From NCBI GenBank assembly GCA_002005505.1, contig KV908689.1, forward strand, positions 46,802-59,301: DNA of 12,500 nt. The letters run 5' to 3'. Position numbers and translations under genes: made by a program. This document shows positions 1 through 11,659 of this stretch, piece after piece. Source of the DNA: Botryococcus braunii (Eukaryota > Chlorophyta > Trebouxiophyceae). Each line of letters starts with the position of its first letter. Position 1 is the first letter of the stretch. The notes below the pieces were generated by a model that saw only the letters and a list, made by a program, of their open reading frames with translations, was not told the DNA's origin and did not search any database.

Positions 1-39
1 ATACCCGGGGGACGGGTGGCTCTACGCACCTTCATTGGT
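1..39 (+). repeat. Split direct repeat A1 (3' tail only)
   Basis: These 39 bases are identical to 7856-7894, the end of A2. Similarity stops abruptly at position 40. The rest of A1 should be the counterpart of 7650-7855 and should lie left of the window. Confidence 0.8.
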
Positions 40-97
40 GTTAGTGGCCGTCGCCACTGGTTTTGGTAATATAAGACGATATTGCGAGTTTCGAAGC

Positions 98-3526
<3,429 letters not shown>

Positions 3527-3543
3527 CAGGTGAGGGAGTGTCA

Positions 3544-5154
3544 ATGGGAGATTTGGAGGTTGGAGAACCTGGCTGGAGGGAGGCAGGTTGGGCAGAAGCA
3601 GCAGGGCAGCATGCTGGGACTGGCAGTGAGCAGGGGCAAGCGCCACAAGTTGCCCGATGCGCAACAGGGCTTACCAGGGGCCTACCAAAGATAGATGTTG
3701 AATGGGAAGAGGTGCAGCATGCGTTAAGGGCGTGGCAGGAGGAAGGCGTGTCTGCAGGTGAAGGGCCTGAGCTAGGATCCCCACGCCTACTAGCGCAGGA
3801 GTGGGACAGGGCTTTAAAAGACGAAGAGTTTGTGGCAGGGGTACCCAATAGTCGGCTAAAAGCCTGGGAGAGGTATTTCGTGTGGGCACAAGGGCAGGCG
3901 CCTTTGACTGCTGAACAGCAGAAAGTGCTGAACTGGCTGAGGCATGGGATCAAGCTGGAATGGGTAGGGGCAGATTCCAAGACACAGTCGGAACATCCTA
4001 GGTATCAAGATAGGAAACAGCAAGTGGTAGAATTACTAAAGACCACACTGCCAGGGCAAGGGCAAAGGGTCCGAGAGCTGCTGCATGGAGACAGGCCTGG
4101 GAAGGTACAGTTTGCTAATAGAAAATCGGTTGAGCTGCATGCAGAGTTTGTCAAGGCGTCTTTAGAAGACTTACTGCACACAGGGGCATTAATGGAAGTC
4201 ACAGGCGACAAGGTACAGGTGTGCAGTGGGCTGGGGGTGGTGGCAAATAGAAAGGGCAAGTTGCGTCTGATTCTGGACGCTAGGTATATTAACCTGTTTG
4301 ATAAATATGTCAGTTTCACGTATGAAAAACTGACTGACGTGCCACAGTATGCCAAGCCAGGAGACTGGCTGTGTCTCACAGATTTCAAAGCAGGTTACCA
4401 TCATTTTAGGGTGCACAAGGAGGATCAGAAGTACCTAGGTTTGAGTTTTCAAGGAAAATTTTTCGTGTTTACTGTGTTACCATTTGGCTTGTCCTCTGCA
4501 TGCAGAACCTACACAAGGTTCATGCTACAGGTGTATGCTCCTCTCAGGGAGAGAGGCCTAAGGATGACCACGTTTGTGGATGATGCAATTTTCCTGGCTG
4601 CTAGTCGCATGCAGGGGTGGATGGGCATGAGGGCACTGCTGTTGCTGTTAACGTATTTGGGTTTTTGCTTGTCCAGGAGCAAGTGTGTGTCAGAACCAGC
4701 CAAGAAAGGGCAGTATCTTGGCTTGATAGTGGACTTAGAGGAACAAGCTTTCCAGGTGCCCCAGGACAAAGCAGAGTTCATTTTGGAGGAAATAGGCAAG
4801 GTTAGGACAGCTGGGGGTACCAAGAGGGACATGGCAAGGTTGGCAGGCATGTTAGTGAGTGTGGCCCCTGCAGTACGGCTAGCCCCCTTGTACATCAGGA
4901 GGTTGTTTCAAGCCATGGGGGAGCTCCGGGAATGGGGAGAGAGCTTGACAGAGGAGTTAGCAGCGTTAACTGAAGAAGATTTGCTGTATTGGGTGGAGGC
5001 TTTAGAAAGGCAGAAGGGCAAGCCATGGAGGCAGGAGGGACCAGTCTTCGTGTGCTATGGGGATGCATCTGCTAGGAGTTATGGGGGTTCTCAGAAGAGT
5101 TGCTGCTGTAACCCATGCAGGAGAGTTTCACAGCAGAGGAACAGGAGTTCATGA
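3544..5154 (+). CDS. DIRS-type reverse transcriptase with the start of RNase H
   Basis: The start is the ATG at 3544, 18 bp after the gag stop; the frame is open further upstream but overlaps gag. Residues 1-200 have no motif I recognise. The RT domain covers about residues 220-440. It shows LILDARYIN, the motif A aspartate in LTDFKAGYHHF (D at 4381-4383, residue 280), LPFGLSSACRTY (motif B), and the catalytic motif as FVDD (4573-4584, residues 344-347) rather than the commoner YVDD. The RNase H domain opens with YGDAS (D at 5062-5064). The frame fails shortly after, at a run of five Gs (5083-5087), and ends in an unrelated tail with stop at 5152-5154. The protein would synthesise cDNA from the element RNA. 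The RT core itself looks intact. Confidence 0.85.
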   Translation: MGDLEVGEPGWREAGWAEAAGQHAGTGSEQGQAPQVARCATGLTRGLPKIDVEWEEVQHALRAWQEEGVSAGEGPELGSPRLLAQEWDRALKDEEFVAGVPNSRLKAWERYFVWAQGQAPLTAEQQKVLNWLRHGIKLEWVGADSKTQSEHPRYQDRKQQVVELLKTTLPGQGQRVRELLHGDRPGKVQFANRKSVELHAEFVKASLEDLLHTGALMEVTGDKVQVCSGLGVVANRKGKLRLILDARYINLFDKYVSFTYEKLTDVPQYAKPGDWLCLTDFKAGYHHFRVHKEDQKYLGLSFQGKFFVFTVLPFGLSSACRTYTRFMLQVYAPLRERGLRMTTFVDDAIFLAASRMQGWMGMRALLLLLTYLGFCLSRSKCVSEPAKKGQYLGLIVDLEEQAFQVPQDKAEFILEEIGKVRTAGGTKRDMARLAGMLVSVAPAVRLAPLYIRRLFQAMGELREWGESLTEELAALTEEDLLYWVEALERQKGKPWRQEGPVFVCYGDASARSYGGSQKSCCCNPCRRVSQQRNRSS

Positions 5155-5989
5155 GCAAGGGGACACTGTCTTCTTGTCACAGGGAGGTGAAGAATATATG
5201 CCTATTGGTCAGGACATGCATTAGAGCCAACACGGACAAGCTGCGGGGGGCGGTGCTGTTGGTATTCTGCGACAATCAGGGTGCAGTGTCTAATGTTAAT
5301 AGCATGAATGGTAAGACTCACACCCTCAAAGAGCTAAGGCTGATGTTTGAGGCTGCAGCTGAGGTAGGTGTGGAAGTGAGGGCCCAGTGGGTACCAAGGG
5401 ACACTCCTGAAATCCAGGTGGCTGACCTGCTGTCTAGGTGTGATGATGCAAGTGACTTTGCACTAGATAGGGGTATATATACACAGATATGTAAGACGGG
5501 TTTGCCAGAAGGAGGCATATGGGGTTTTCCCACAGGGGATTGCTTTGCAGGAACAGTAGACAAGTTCCACCAAGTGAAAAGATATTTTACAAGGTACCCT
5601 GCTGCAGAGGGTATGGGGGAGACGCACTGGTCATGCCCTGGAGTCTACTAGACCCCACAGATGGCACACCTCTGCTGTGGGTATTCCCACCCAGAGAGTG
5701 CCTCAGGGAGGTAATAGCCAAAGTAGCACAAGAAAGAAAAAACTGCATACTGGTGGTATGCAATAGACCAGCCAAGTGGAAGACTTGGCTGCTCCATTTG
5801 CCAGTGAGGGCAGAAACGACGGTTCCCCCCAGAAAGCACATGTTTGTGTTAGGTTCTCGTTTCCCACCTCACATGCTGCAGGATGGAGACTATCAGTGTC
5901 ACCTGACTTGCAGCTTGATATTGTTTGAGAAGCCTAGAAGGCCAGCCTCCGTCAGAGGGACCAAGCGTAGAAGGACAGGCACAGGCTGA
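5085..5989 (+). pseudogene. RNase H remainder and C-terminal DIRS RT extension, shifted out of frame
   Basis: This continues the reading frame from 3544. In the shifted frame RNase H resumes with WGFSEELLL, meets a TAA at 5109-5111, then continues with FTAEEQEF and SSCHREVKN (the conserved glutamate), FCDNQGAV (D at 5271-5273) and VADLLSR (D at 5424-5426). After RNase H comes a segment with FAGTVDKFHQV, then a second shift near 5609. The last frame holds GYGGDALVMPW, VFPPRECLREVIAKV and a basic tail ending in TGA at 5987-5989. I read this last part as the conserved region that follows RNase H in DIRS-group proteins; its function is not known to me. Restoring one base at each shift makes the span 816 codons including the stop. 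It ends 5 bp before the end of the convergent recombinase gene. Confidence 0.75.
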
Positions 5990-5994
5990 GCACG

Positions 5995-7416
5995 TCAGGT
6001 TAGGCGAACCTTTTTGTTAGGGCGTTTCCCTTTAGGCAGCTTAGGGGGCAAGTGACGGGTTGGATCGATGTAGCGTTTGGTCACGCTGGGCGTTTTGATC
6101 TGAGCGAGGCGGCCCAAAGCCTCCAGAGTCTGACCTTGCTGTTCGTGATGCTGGAGGGAGCCTCGCCTGCTCCCATGCAAGGTGGCGTGGTAGGGGATGT
6201 TGGCAGCTGTAAAATGGAAGTCGCTTCTTCGAAGGCAGCCACGCTGAGGCTGCGTTCTATGAAATGGTCCTTATTGGAGGACAAGGGGCGGCAAAGAAAC
6301 TGGGTGATGGGGTGACCTAGTGCGGCAGACTGGACCAGCAAGGCATGGAGACGCTGGATTGGGCAGAGGGGGTCATCTTTGCGAGTGATGATCATCACCT
6401 CAGGGTGCAGGTTGTGCTTGATTTCAAGGGCCTTAAATAAGACTACCCCGCCGAGAGGAATCTGCAGGGAGGGGTACAAGCTGGGCCCAGCAGGCGTCCC
6501 TGCACCGGCTGACAGAATGTGAGCATGTAGAAAAAAAGGGGCATTAAAGAGAGAGAGGGGACAGGAGGCAGAGACCCAAGGGGGGATAGGAGGAGTAGCT
6601 GACAAAGTGGGGGGGACATACCAGAAGTCAGCCACAGGTCATCCAAGCACCAGGAGACAGCAGTGGCCCCACGTGAGCATGTCTCCCACAAAATTGTCAT
6701 GGTGAAGGCATCTCGGTGCAGGCGGAGCAAGGGGACGCCGGTGGTGGTGCTGATGCGAGTATCCAAGCGTGCCATGACTTGCTGCAGGTCTGACAAGCTC
6801 CAGGGGTGAGCTGACTGGGGATTATAGCCCAAGTGGGCCAGCCAGCGGGTGTAGCCAGTGGCCCATTCTGCCACGTCTAAAGAACGCACAGGATTGCCTG
6901 CAACATATAATTTGTACATCACTTACACGTTTACAAAACGGTTACACGTTTAGTCAAACCCATGCACACAGTTTCCATCATGTAGCAAGGCTTCATGCTA
7001 GTATTGGGGGACACTGACAGCCTACCTCGACCACGGAGAGGGTCCCAGTTGCCATGGGTGGTGGCATAGCGGTCAAATTCAGTGGCCAGGAAAGACAATA
7101 GGCAGCGCATGCTAACCGGCGCAGCAAGGTCCAAGCCTTGATGGTTATATCTACCGCAGGTGGTAGCCCACAATGTCATGTAGACTTTGATGTCTTGAGG
7201 AGTGCCTTGGAGGGCATGGCGGCCAGTGTCACTCATGAACTCACAGAATTTATCGAAGGCACTGATCTTCTTCTGCATGGTAGCCCCCTTGACTGCTAGC
7301 AGCTGGATGGAGTTGGCCCGGGCGAGCCACTGGAAGTACTGGTCAGCAGCTGTAGCACTCAGGGGAGGGCCAGTGTGGCAGGGGATTTGGCGGCCCAGGA
7401 GCAAGGTGTCAGCCAT
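5995..7416 (-). CDS. Tyrosine recombinase (DIRS integrase), three exons, one frameshift
   Basis: Read on the minus strand, exons are 7416-7026, 6897-6622 and 6499-5995. Both introns are phase 1 and join exactly. Exon 1 matches the position of the helical N-terminal core-binding domain. Exon 2 carries CSRGATAV, whose Arg (6671-6673) is the likely catalytic Arg I. Exon 3 carries LEIKHNLHP (likely active-site Lys), LCPIQRL, then after a frameshift near 6211-6215 the HGSRRG motif (His 6175-6177, Arg 6166-6168) and VTKRYID with the nucleophilic Tyr at 6070-6072. One missing base in the T run would give about 390 residues. The role would be insertion of the circular DNA into the genome. The ATG at 7416 is the first in frame; the frame is open to about 7486, with a possible acceptor near 7475, so an upstream exon is possible. 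The stop is TGA. Confidence 0.8.
6500..6621 (-). other. Intron 2 of the tyrosine recombinase gene
   Basis: The minus-strand donor is TTCTG/GTATGT and the acceptor is CCGGTGCAG. It is 122 nt and phase 1, with a C- and T-rich interior. Its removal joins DDLWLTS to TPAGPSLYP, which suits the beta-strand region between Arg I and the active-site Lys in tyrosine recombinases. Confidence 0.75.
6898..7025 (-). other. Intron 1 of the tyrosine recombinase gene
   Basis: On the minus strand the donor is CGAG/GTAGGC and the acceptor is ATATGTTGCAG. The intron is 128 nt, phase 1, and contains stops in the exon 1 frame. Removing it fuses the two exon frames without loss. Because it is antisense to the RT-encoding RNA, it would not be spliced from the genomic transcript. 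Confidence 0.75.
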
Positions 7417-7520
7417 GCCTAGGAGTCCTGGGGACCCTATGATGGCTGCCAAGGGTGATCCTGCATGCTGCAGGACAGCCAGCTAGTCAGCAGGCTGCCA
7501 GTTGGGGGAACTGGGAAGGT

Positions 7521-7649
7521 GGATGGTCTGGTGGAAAATTACTCACCAGCTTAGGGTTCCCAAGCCCTAATACCACCATATAAAGGTCAGTCAACCGGGA
7601 GTAAACCCAAATGGTGTAAGCGGATTGGCACGCAAAAGGTTCGTGGGAA
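7521..7649 (+). repeat. Split direct repeat B1
   Basis: This 129-bp segment matches B2 (7910-8038) with a single difference (T at 7587, C in B2). It runs straight into A2 with no spacer. It contains a TATA-like TATAAAGG at 7579-7586 and a short TTAGGG/CCCTAA inverted repeat. Confidence 0.9.
7579..7586 (+). promoter_or_regulatory. TATA-like motif in B1
   Basis: TATAAAGG, conserved in both B copies. It could be a promoter element of the repeat, but here it points rightward through A2 and B2, away from the gag and RT genes. Its function is inferred from the motif only. Confidence 0.3.
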
Positions 7650-7894
7650 ATTCCATTGCCACGGGAGGGCTAGTAAACCCCCAGAAGGATTGACTAATGG
7701 CGAACAAGCACGTGATTCCAGATCACGAATGGACAATCAAGGACATTTCAGGTGAAACAACGGGGGAACAGGCTAGTTGATATAGAAAACCAAAGGCTAG
7801 GATTCAAACAAGCAACTGAGGAAACCATTAGGTGGGTCCCTCCCTCTTGACTGATATACCCGGGGGACGGGTGGCTCTACGCACCTTCATTGGT
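7650..7894 (+). repeat. Split direct repeat A2
   Basis: By the split-repeat model this 245-bp segment copies the left end of the element. Only its last 39 bases (7856-7894) can be checked against A1 in this window, and they are identical. It contains a small inverted repeat, CGTGAT at 7711-7716 and ATCACG at 7722-7727. A 15-bp C-rich spacer (7895-7909) separates it from B2. Confidence 0.7.
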
Positions 7895-7909
7895 CCCGCC
7901 CGCCCACCC

Positions 7910-8038
7910 GGATGGTCTGGTGGAAAATTACTCACCAGCTTAGGGTTCCCAAGCCCTAATACCACCATATAAAGGCCAGTCAACCGGGAGTAAACCCAAA
8001 TGGTGTAAGCGGATTGGCACGCAAAAGGTTCGTGGGAA
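7910..8038 (+). repeat. Split direct repeat B2, right end of the DIRS element
   Basis: The second copy of the 129-bp B repeat. Similarity to B1 ends after CGTGGGAA, where B1 passes into A2 and B2 passes into flanking sequence, so 8038 is the inferred right end of the element. B1 and B2 are 389 bp apart. It carries a TATAAAGG at 7968-7975. Confidence 0.88.
7968..7975 (+). promoter_or_regulatory. TATA-like motif in B2
   Basis: The same TATAAAGG as in B1, 389 bp downstream. From here it would drive transcription out of the element into the flank. Confidence 0.25.
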
Positions 8039-8213
8039 CTCTCGAGATGCCTATACTGTACTGCTTAGTCACATTAAGTGTCCATGACCTGATCCCATTA
8101 CCCCTGTATAACCCGATTGCTATACCAGATATCCTAATCAGACACACGTGTACACTCTCAATAGAGTCTCTAACTAGTAGCCAAGTTGCCACTTGTCCAA
8201 GACCTGTACTGCG

Positions 8214-8241
8214 TGGAGGCACCTATATATAGGTGCCTCCA
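8214..8241. repeat. Perfect 28-bp palindrome containing the LTR TATA box
   Basis: The two 14-base arms are exact reverse complements, centred between 8227 and 8228, with TATATATA at 8224-8231 in the middle. On the minus strand it reads CTATATATAGG, a typical LTR promoter TATA box. Confidence 0.85.
8224..8231 (-). promoter_or_regulatory. TATA box of the copia LTR
   Basis: TATATATA lies about 290 nt inside the LTR on the transcription strand, where a U3 promoter is expected. Transcription would start roughly 25-35 nt further down the minus strand, near 8190-8200. This is inferred from spacing. Confidence 0.5.
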
Positions 8242-8243
8242 AA

Positions 8244-8323
8244 GTCAAGGAAGGGATGTGTTGATCACATATGGTGGTCATATATATGACCACCATATGT
8301 GATCAACACATCCATTCCTTGAC
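8244..8323. repeat. 80-bp near-perfect palindrome in the LTR
   Basis: Arms 8244-8283 and 8284-8323 are reverse complements over 39 of 40 positions (the one mismatch is at about 8253 with 8314) and have no spacer. The centre is an AT-rich ATATAT. It can form a long hairpin in RNA or a cruciform in DNA. It lies directly upstream of the TATA palindrome in the transcription direction. Confidence 0.95.
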
Positions 8324-8521
8324 ACGCAAGCAGGCGTTTCTACAAGCTTGTACTCCACAGGCGACGCATTCAAGTCATACAATGTATCTAAAACCACTAT
8401 GTAAACTGATTGCGTCCTTTGACCGTTGTGTGATTAAAAACCAACACGTTGTCCTTAAGGTTTATGTACGTTTGCTATCCCGTAACCATACGTCCTTAAC
8501 GGGCCATCAGTTTGCACAACA

Positions 8522-8534
8522 ATCTTCCCCTTTT
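8522..8534 (-). promoter_or_regulatory. Polypurine tract of the copia element
   Basis: On the minus strand the purine run AAAAGGGGAAGA plus one T directly precedes the TGTTG start of the LTR, as in copia elements. It would prime plus-strand DNA synthesis. It lies about 90 nt after the RNase H stop. Confidence 0.75.
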
Positions 8535-8624
8535 AGACACATTTATGACCAAGTTCATTGTTTTTGAGTTCAATGCCACTTTCACTACTCTTCCGGAACG
8601 CCTTGGTGCCTTGACGCTCGAGTC

Positions 8625-10394
8625 TCAACCGAGTCTCAAGGTATCTCTGTTCTTCAGGAACGATGGACTGGGCAAGGGATTGGTAAAGATGTCAGCCACA
8701 TTATCCTCGGTGTTCACATACACCGGAGTGATTTGACCCCAGGCAACCTTCTCCCTTGCCTGATGATAACAAACACTAATGTGTTTGGTATACTTGGACA
8801 GCACATGGTTTTGCAGATTCGCAATACATCCCATGTTGTCCATCCTTAACTCCACTCCAGTCACTGGTTGACCAAGCTCTTCCAGAAGGCTTCCTAACCA
8901 TACTCCTTCTTTTATTGCATGGCTTGCAGCAATAAATTCTGCCTCAACAGTGGAAGTAGCAACTGACTGTTGCTTCTTACTTCCCCAAGACACTGCTCCC
9001 CCATTGAGCATGAACACGAAGCCTGTTGTTGACTTTCTAGAGTCAACATCACCCGCGAAATCTGAGTCGACAAACCCAGCCAGATCTTGCTTCTCCTTTC
9101 CCCCATACATCAAGCCCATATCCTTGGTGCTCAAAAGATACCTCACAATCCGCAACCCCGCACGCATGTGTGCAGTGGTAGGAGCAGCACGATAACGTGC
9201 CAGTAGTCTAACCGCATGAAAAATATCTGGCCGTGTGGTATTGGCCAAATATTGCAGCGATCCGACAAGCTCCAGGTCCCGGTGTCCATCCGGCAGTGGA
9301 GATCCAGAGCCCGCATTCTCTTCCCCCACCTTCCCTTGTGGCTGCTCTGTCTGAACAAAGCTTTTGCACATGGGTGTACTATACCCTAGTTCGCTCTCAC
9401 TTATCCCAAATGATTCTGCCAGATCCTTGATTTTCTGGGCATTCTAGATCACAATCACTCCCCCGTCACGATCACGCTTGACTTCACTCTCGAGGAAGTT
9501 ATTTACTTCCCCCAAATCATGAACCTTGAATCTCACTTTCAGCTCATCTTTGATTTCTTTCACTCTCTCATCACTGTTGCAGATAATAAGCAAATCATCC
9601 ACATAAGTGACAATGAACGCCCGGGCATCACCCCCTCCGGAATCCATGAACAAGGCCGGATCGCTCCTACACGCCTTAAATCCCATTTCCCCCAGATCTT
9701 TTGACAGCCGCTTGTGCCATGCCCTAGGTGCCTGCTTAAGACCATAAAGGGCCTTCTTCAAGCGGTACACCTCCTTCTCATCCCCATTGGAAAATCCTGC
9801 AGGCTGGGTTACATAGACTTCTTCCTCTAATTCACCATTGAGGAATGCTGTCTTGATGTCAACCTGGTGAATTTCCAGGTTTTCTGTCGCAGCAATATTC
9901 AGCAACACACGTCTGCATGCATGTGTGCTGACTGGGGCAAAGGTTTGATCACAATCCACGCCCTCCACCTGCCTACAGCCTTGAGCCACAAGCCTTGCCT
10001 TAAATCGGATAATATCACCAAATTCATCCGTCTTCAAAGCATATTCCCATATCAGAGGAATCACTTTTGATCCATCTGGTCTTCTCACAACCTCATACGT
10101 ATCACACTCCTCAATGGCATCGAGCTCCTCTTGCATGGCCTGTTTCCAATATTCCTTTTGAGGACTGGCAAGTGCCTCACCTATATGCTTTGGGATTGAG
10201 AGCTCAGATGCCTTCATCTTGACCTCTTCTACCACTGCAGCATGCACCTTAACATGTGTGTGATATGCTCCTGGTACATACTTATCTGGGGGGCCCAGTC
10301 TCTCTCTCAGATCGTAACGCCCACCGCCTCTTCCCCTCTCTTCTTCTTCTTCGGACTCAGACTGTCCCCCATCTCTCTCTCCAGCTTGTCCCAT
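8625..10394 (-). pseudogene. Copia reverse transcriptase and RNase H, one in-frame TAG
   Basis: One frame runs from 10394 to the TGA at 8625, broken only by TAG at 9444-9446. After an acidic linker (SESEEEEE) and YDLRERLGPP, the RT domain shows RFKARLVAQGC, TFAPVSTHAC, the motif A aspartate in HQVDIKTAFLNGE, LYGLKQAPRAWH, and YVDD at 9594-9605 followed by LLII. The TAG falls in the connection segment, and the frame reads on with NAQKIKDLAESFG. RNase H follows with FVDSDFAGD, STTGF, STVEAEF, RMDNMGCIANL and NVADIFT, so its catalytic acidic residues are present. These are the cDNA-synthesis and RNA-degrading parts of the copia polyprotein. The two halves would not be made as one protein unless the stop is read through. 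Confidence 0.88.
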
Positions 10395-10522
10395 ACTTTC
10401 ATCCTCATTTCTCTCTCATCATGATTTTCTTCCTCTGCCTCGTCTTGCACCGGTGGTTCTGCAGGTAGCTGCTGCAATACACCTCGTGCTCGCAACAATA
10501 TCTGCTGAAAATTGCCCGCTCG
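10307..10522 (-). pseudogene. Linker between copia integrase and RT, with a frameshift
   Basis: Beyond the TAG at 10523-10525 the integrase frame continues (NFQQILLRARG, LPAEPPVQDEAEE) to about 10405. The coding sequence then moves to the frame of the RT (NEDESMGQAGERDG) at a run of three As. The low-complexity acidic composition is normal for this linker in copia polyproteins. In the original frame the sequence runs on to 10307 as an artefact overlapping the RT frame. Confidence 0.6.
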
Positions 10523-11437
10523 CTATTCCGGATCCGCAGCAATTTCGCGAGGAGCTTCGATCGCTCTCTCCAATGCCTCATCGGACACATCCTCATCATC
10601 ATGAAACAAACCCTCAACCCCTATCTCTGGCTGTGGGGAAGGAGGTAAAACAACTGGATAGCCCAATTCATCTTCAACGAATCTCACATCTTTGCTAACA
10701 ACAACTTTCCCCTTCACCAGAATCCGATATGCTTTGGATCTTGTTTCATAACCAACAAACATACCAGCAACGGAGCGGGGACCCAATGCAGACAACTGCC
10801 TATCTGGCAGCTTAACATATGCCAGACAGCCCCACACTCTCCAGTGAGCCACGGAAGGTTTTCTGCCGTAGAAAAGCTCTTGAGGACACGAGGCTTTTCC
10901 ACTGACGGTGCTGAGATTCAACAGCCGAACCACCGTATGTGCAGCTTCTGGCCAGAGTTCAGGCCCTGCCTCAGCTGTGAAAAGCAGTGCCCTCACCCTT
11001 TCCTTGATTACCCTGTTTATCCTCTCCACCTTCCCGTTTTGTTGGGGTGTATAGGGGGCAGAGGTTTGGTGGGCAATACCTTTTCGTGCAAAGAAATTGT
11101 CCAGGTCGTGATTCACAAACTCTGTCCCTCTATCTGTCCTAACAGTAATTACTTTACACTTGGTTGACACCTCCCAATTAAGAAGGACTTCTTGGACAAG
11201 TGCCCCTACCTCAACCTTCGAACAGAAGGTTCGAATCTGGATTCTGTGAGAGAAGTCGTCCATCAGGACGAGCATATACTTCTCTCCATTTAATCCAGCC
11301 ACTGGCAGTTCCCCAACTACGTCCATGTGGACCAGCTGAAGTCGTTCAGTTGACTCAGCTGCAGTGGAGGCAGGTGAGGGCGTCCTAGTCTGCTTCCCCC
11401 GAATACACCCATAGCGTGAGTAATAACTCTCGCAACT
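10523..11437 (-). CDS. Copia integrase catalytic core and C-terminal region
   Basis: The minus-strand frame is open from 11437 to the TAG at 10523-10525; the first ATG is at 11326, but conserved sequence begins upstream. YGCIRGKQTR (around 11400) is the C-terminal end of the zinc-binding domain, followed by STERLQLVHMD, the first catalytic Asp region. The core continues with YMLVLMDDFSH, VRTDRGTEFVN (second Asp) and YTPQQNGKVERINR (catalytic Glu), then WGCLAYVKLP and MFVGYETRSKAYRI from the region after the core. The D, D, E residues are all present. The protein would insert the element's cDNA. Its N terminus is cut off from the HH half of the zinc finger by the interruption at about 11440-12137. 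Confidence 0.88.
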   Translation of the reverse strand, partial: SCESYYSRYGCIRGKQTRTPSPASTAAESTERLQLVHMDVVGELPVAGLNGEKYMLVLMDDFSHRIQIRTFCSKVEVGALVQEVLLNWEVSTKCKVITVRTDRGTEFVNHDLDNFFARKGIAHQTSAPYTPQQNGKVERINRVIKERVRALLFTAEAGPELWPEAAHTVVRLLNLSTVSGKASCPQELFYGRKPSVAHWRVWGCLAYVKLPDRQLSALGPRSVAGMFVGYETRSKAYRILVKGKVVVSKDVRFVEDELGYPVVLPPSPQPEIGVEGLFHDDEDVSDEALERAIEAPREIAADPE

Positions 11438-11659
11438 TCATTCATATTTCCTTTCTGTTGTGTGATATAATATTAGTGCCTTTCCCTCAGAGGAGTAATA
11501 ATGGACAATTCCATGGTTGGAGACAATCTTGTAAGATAGGGTGGCAGAACTCTGAGTTCTGCCAGGCAATACGCAATTTGAACGTAGAAAGTAATAACGC
11601 AAGTTACAGACACGTTTGCAGAAAGAAGGTTTTGTGGTGCGAGCACAGATAGGGAAGGC

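Larger units (their letters stand above)
8039..8521 (-). repeat. 3' LTR of the copia element, inner end missing or truncated
   Basis: On the minus strand the LTR begins at 8521 with TGTTGTGC, right after the polypurine tract. It contains a TATA box in a palindrome (8224-8231), so U3 would be about 290 nt with R/U5 below it. I find no convincing CA terminus before the DIRS element at 8038. The LTR therefore either ends unrecognised in this stretch or is cut by the DIRS insertion. No open frame in this 483-bp stretch looks like a gene. Confidence 0.6.

Noticed and set aside
5083..5111. Programmed ribosomal frameshift at the G run in RNase H
   Set aside because: A TAA follows nine codons later in the new frame, so a programmed shift alone would not give a full protein; there is also no clear stimulatory structure.
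7550..7569. TTAGGG/CCCTAA motif as telomeric repeat
   Set aside because: Single occurrence per B repeat forming a short inverted repeat; no tandem telomere array.
8259..8521. Copia LTR bounded at 8259 (TGTTG), giving 263 bp
   Set aside because: This would leave the TATA box (8224-8231) outside the LTR and put the end inside the palindrome; a longer LTR fits better, though not proven.
8014..8736. Small plus-strand frames across the LTR and its flanks
   Set aside because: They lie in LTR, repeat or antisense RNase H sequence, with no motif and no plausible start context.
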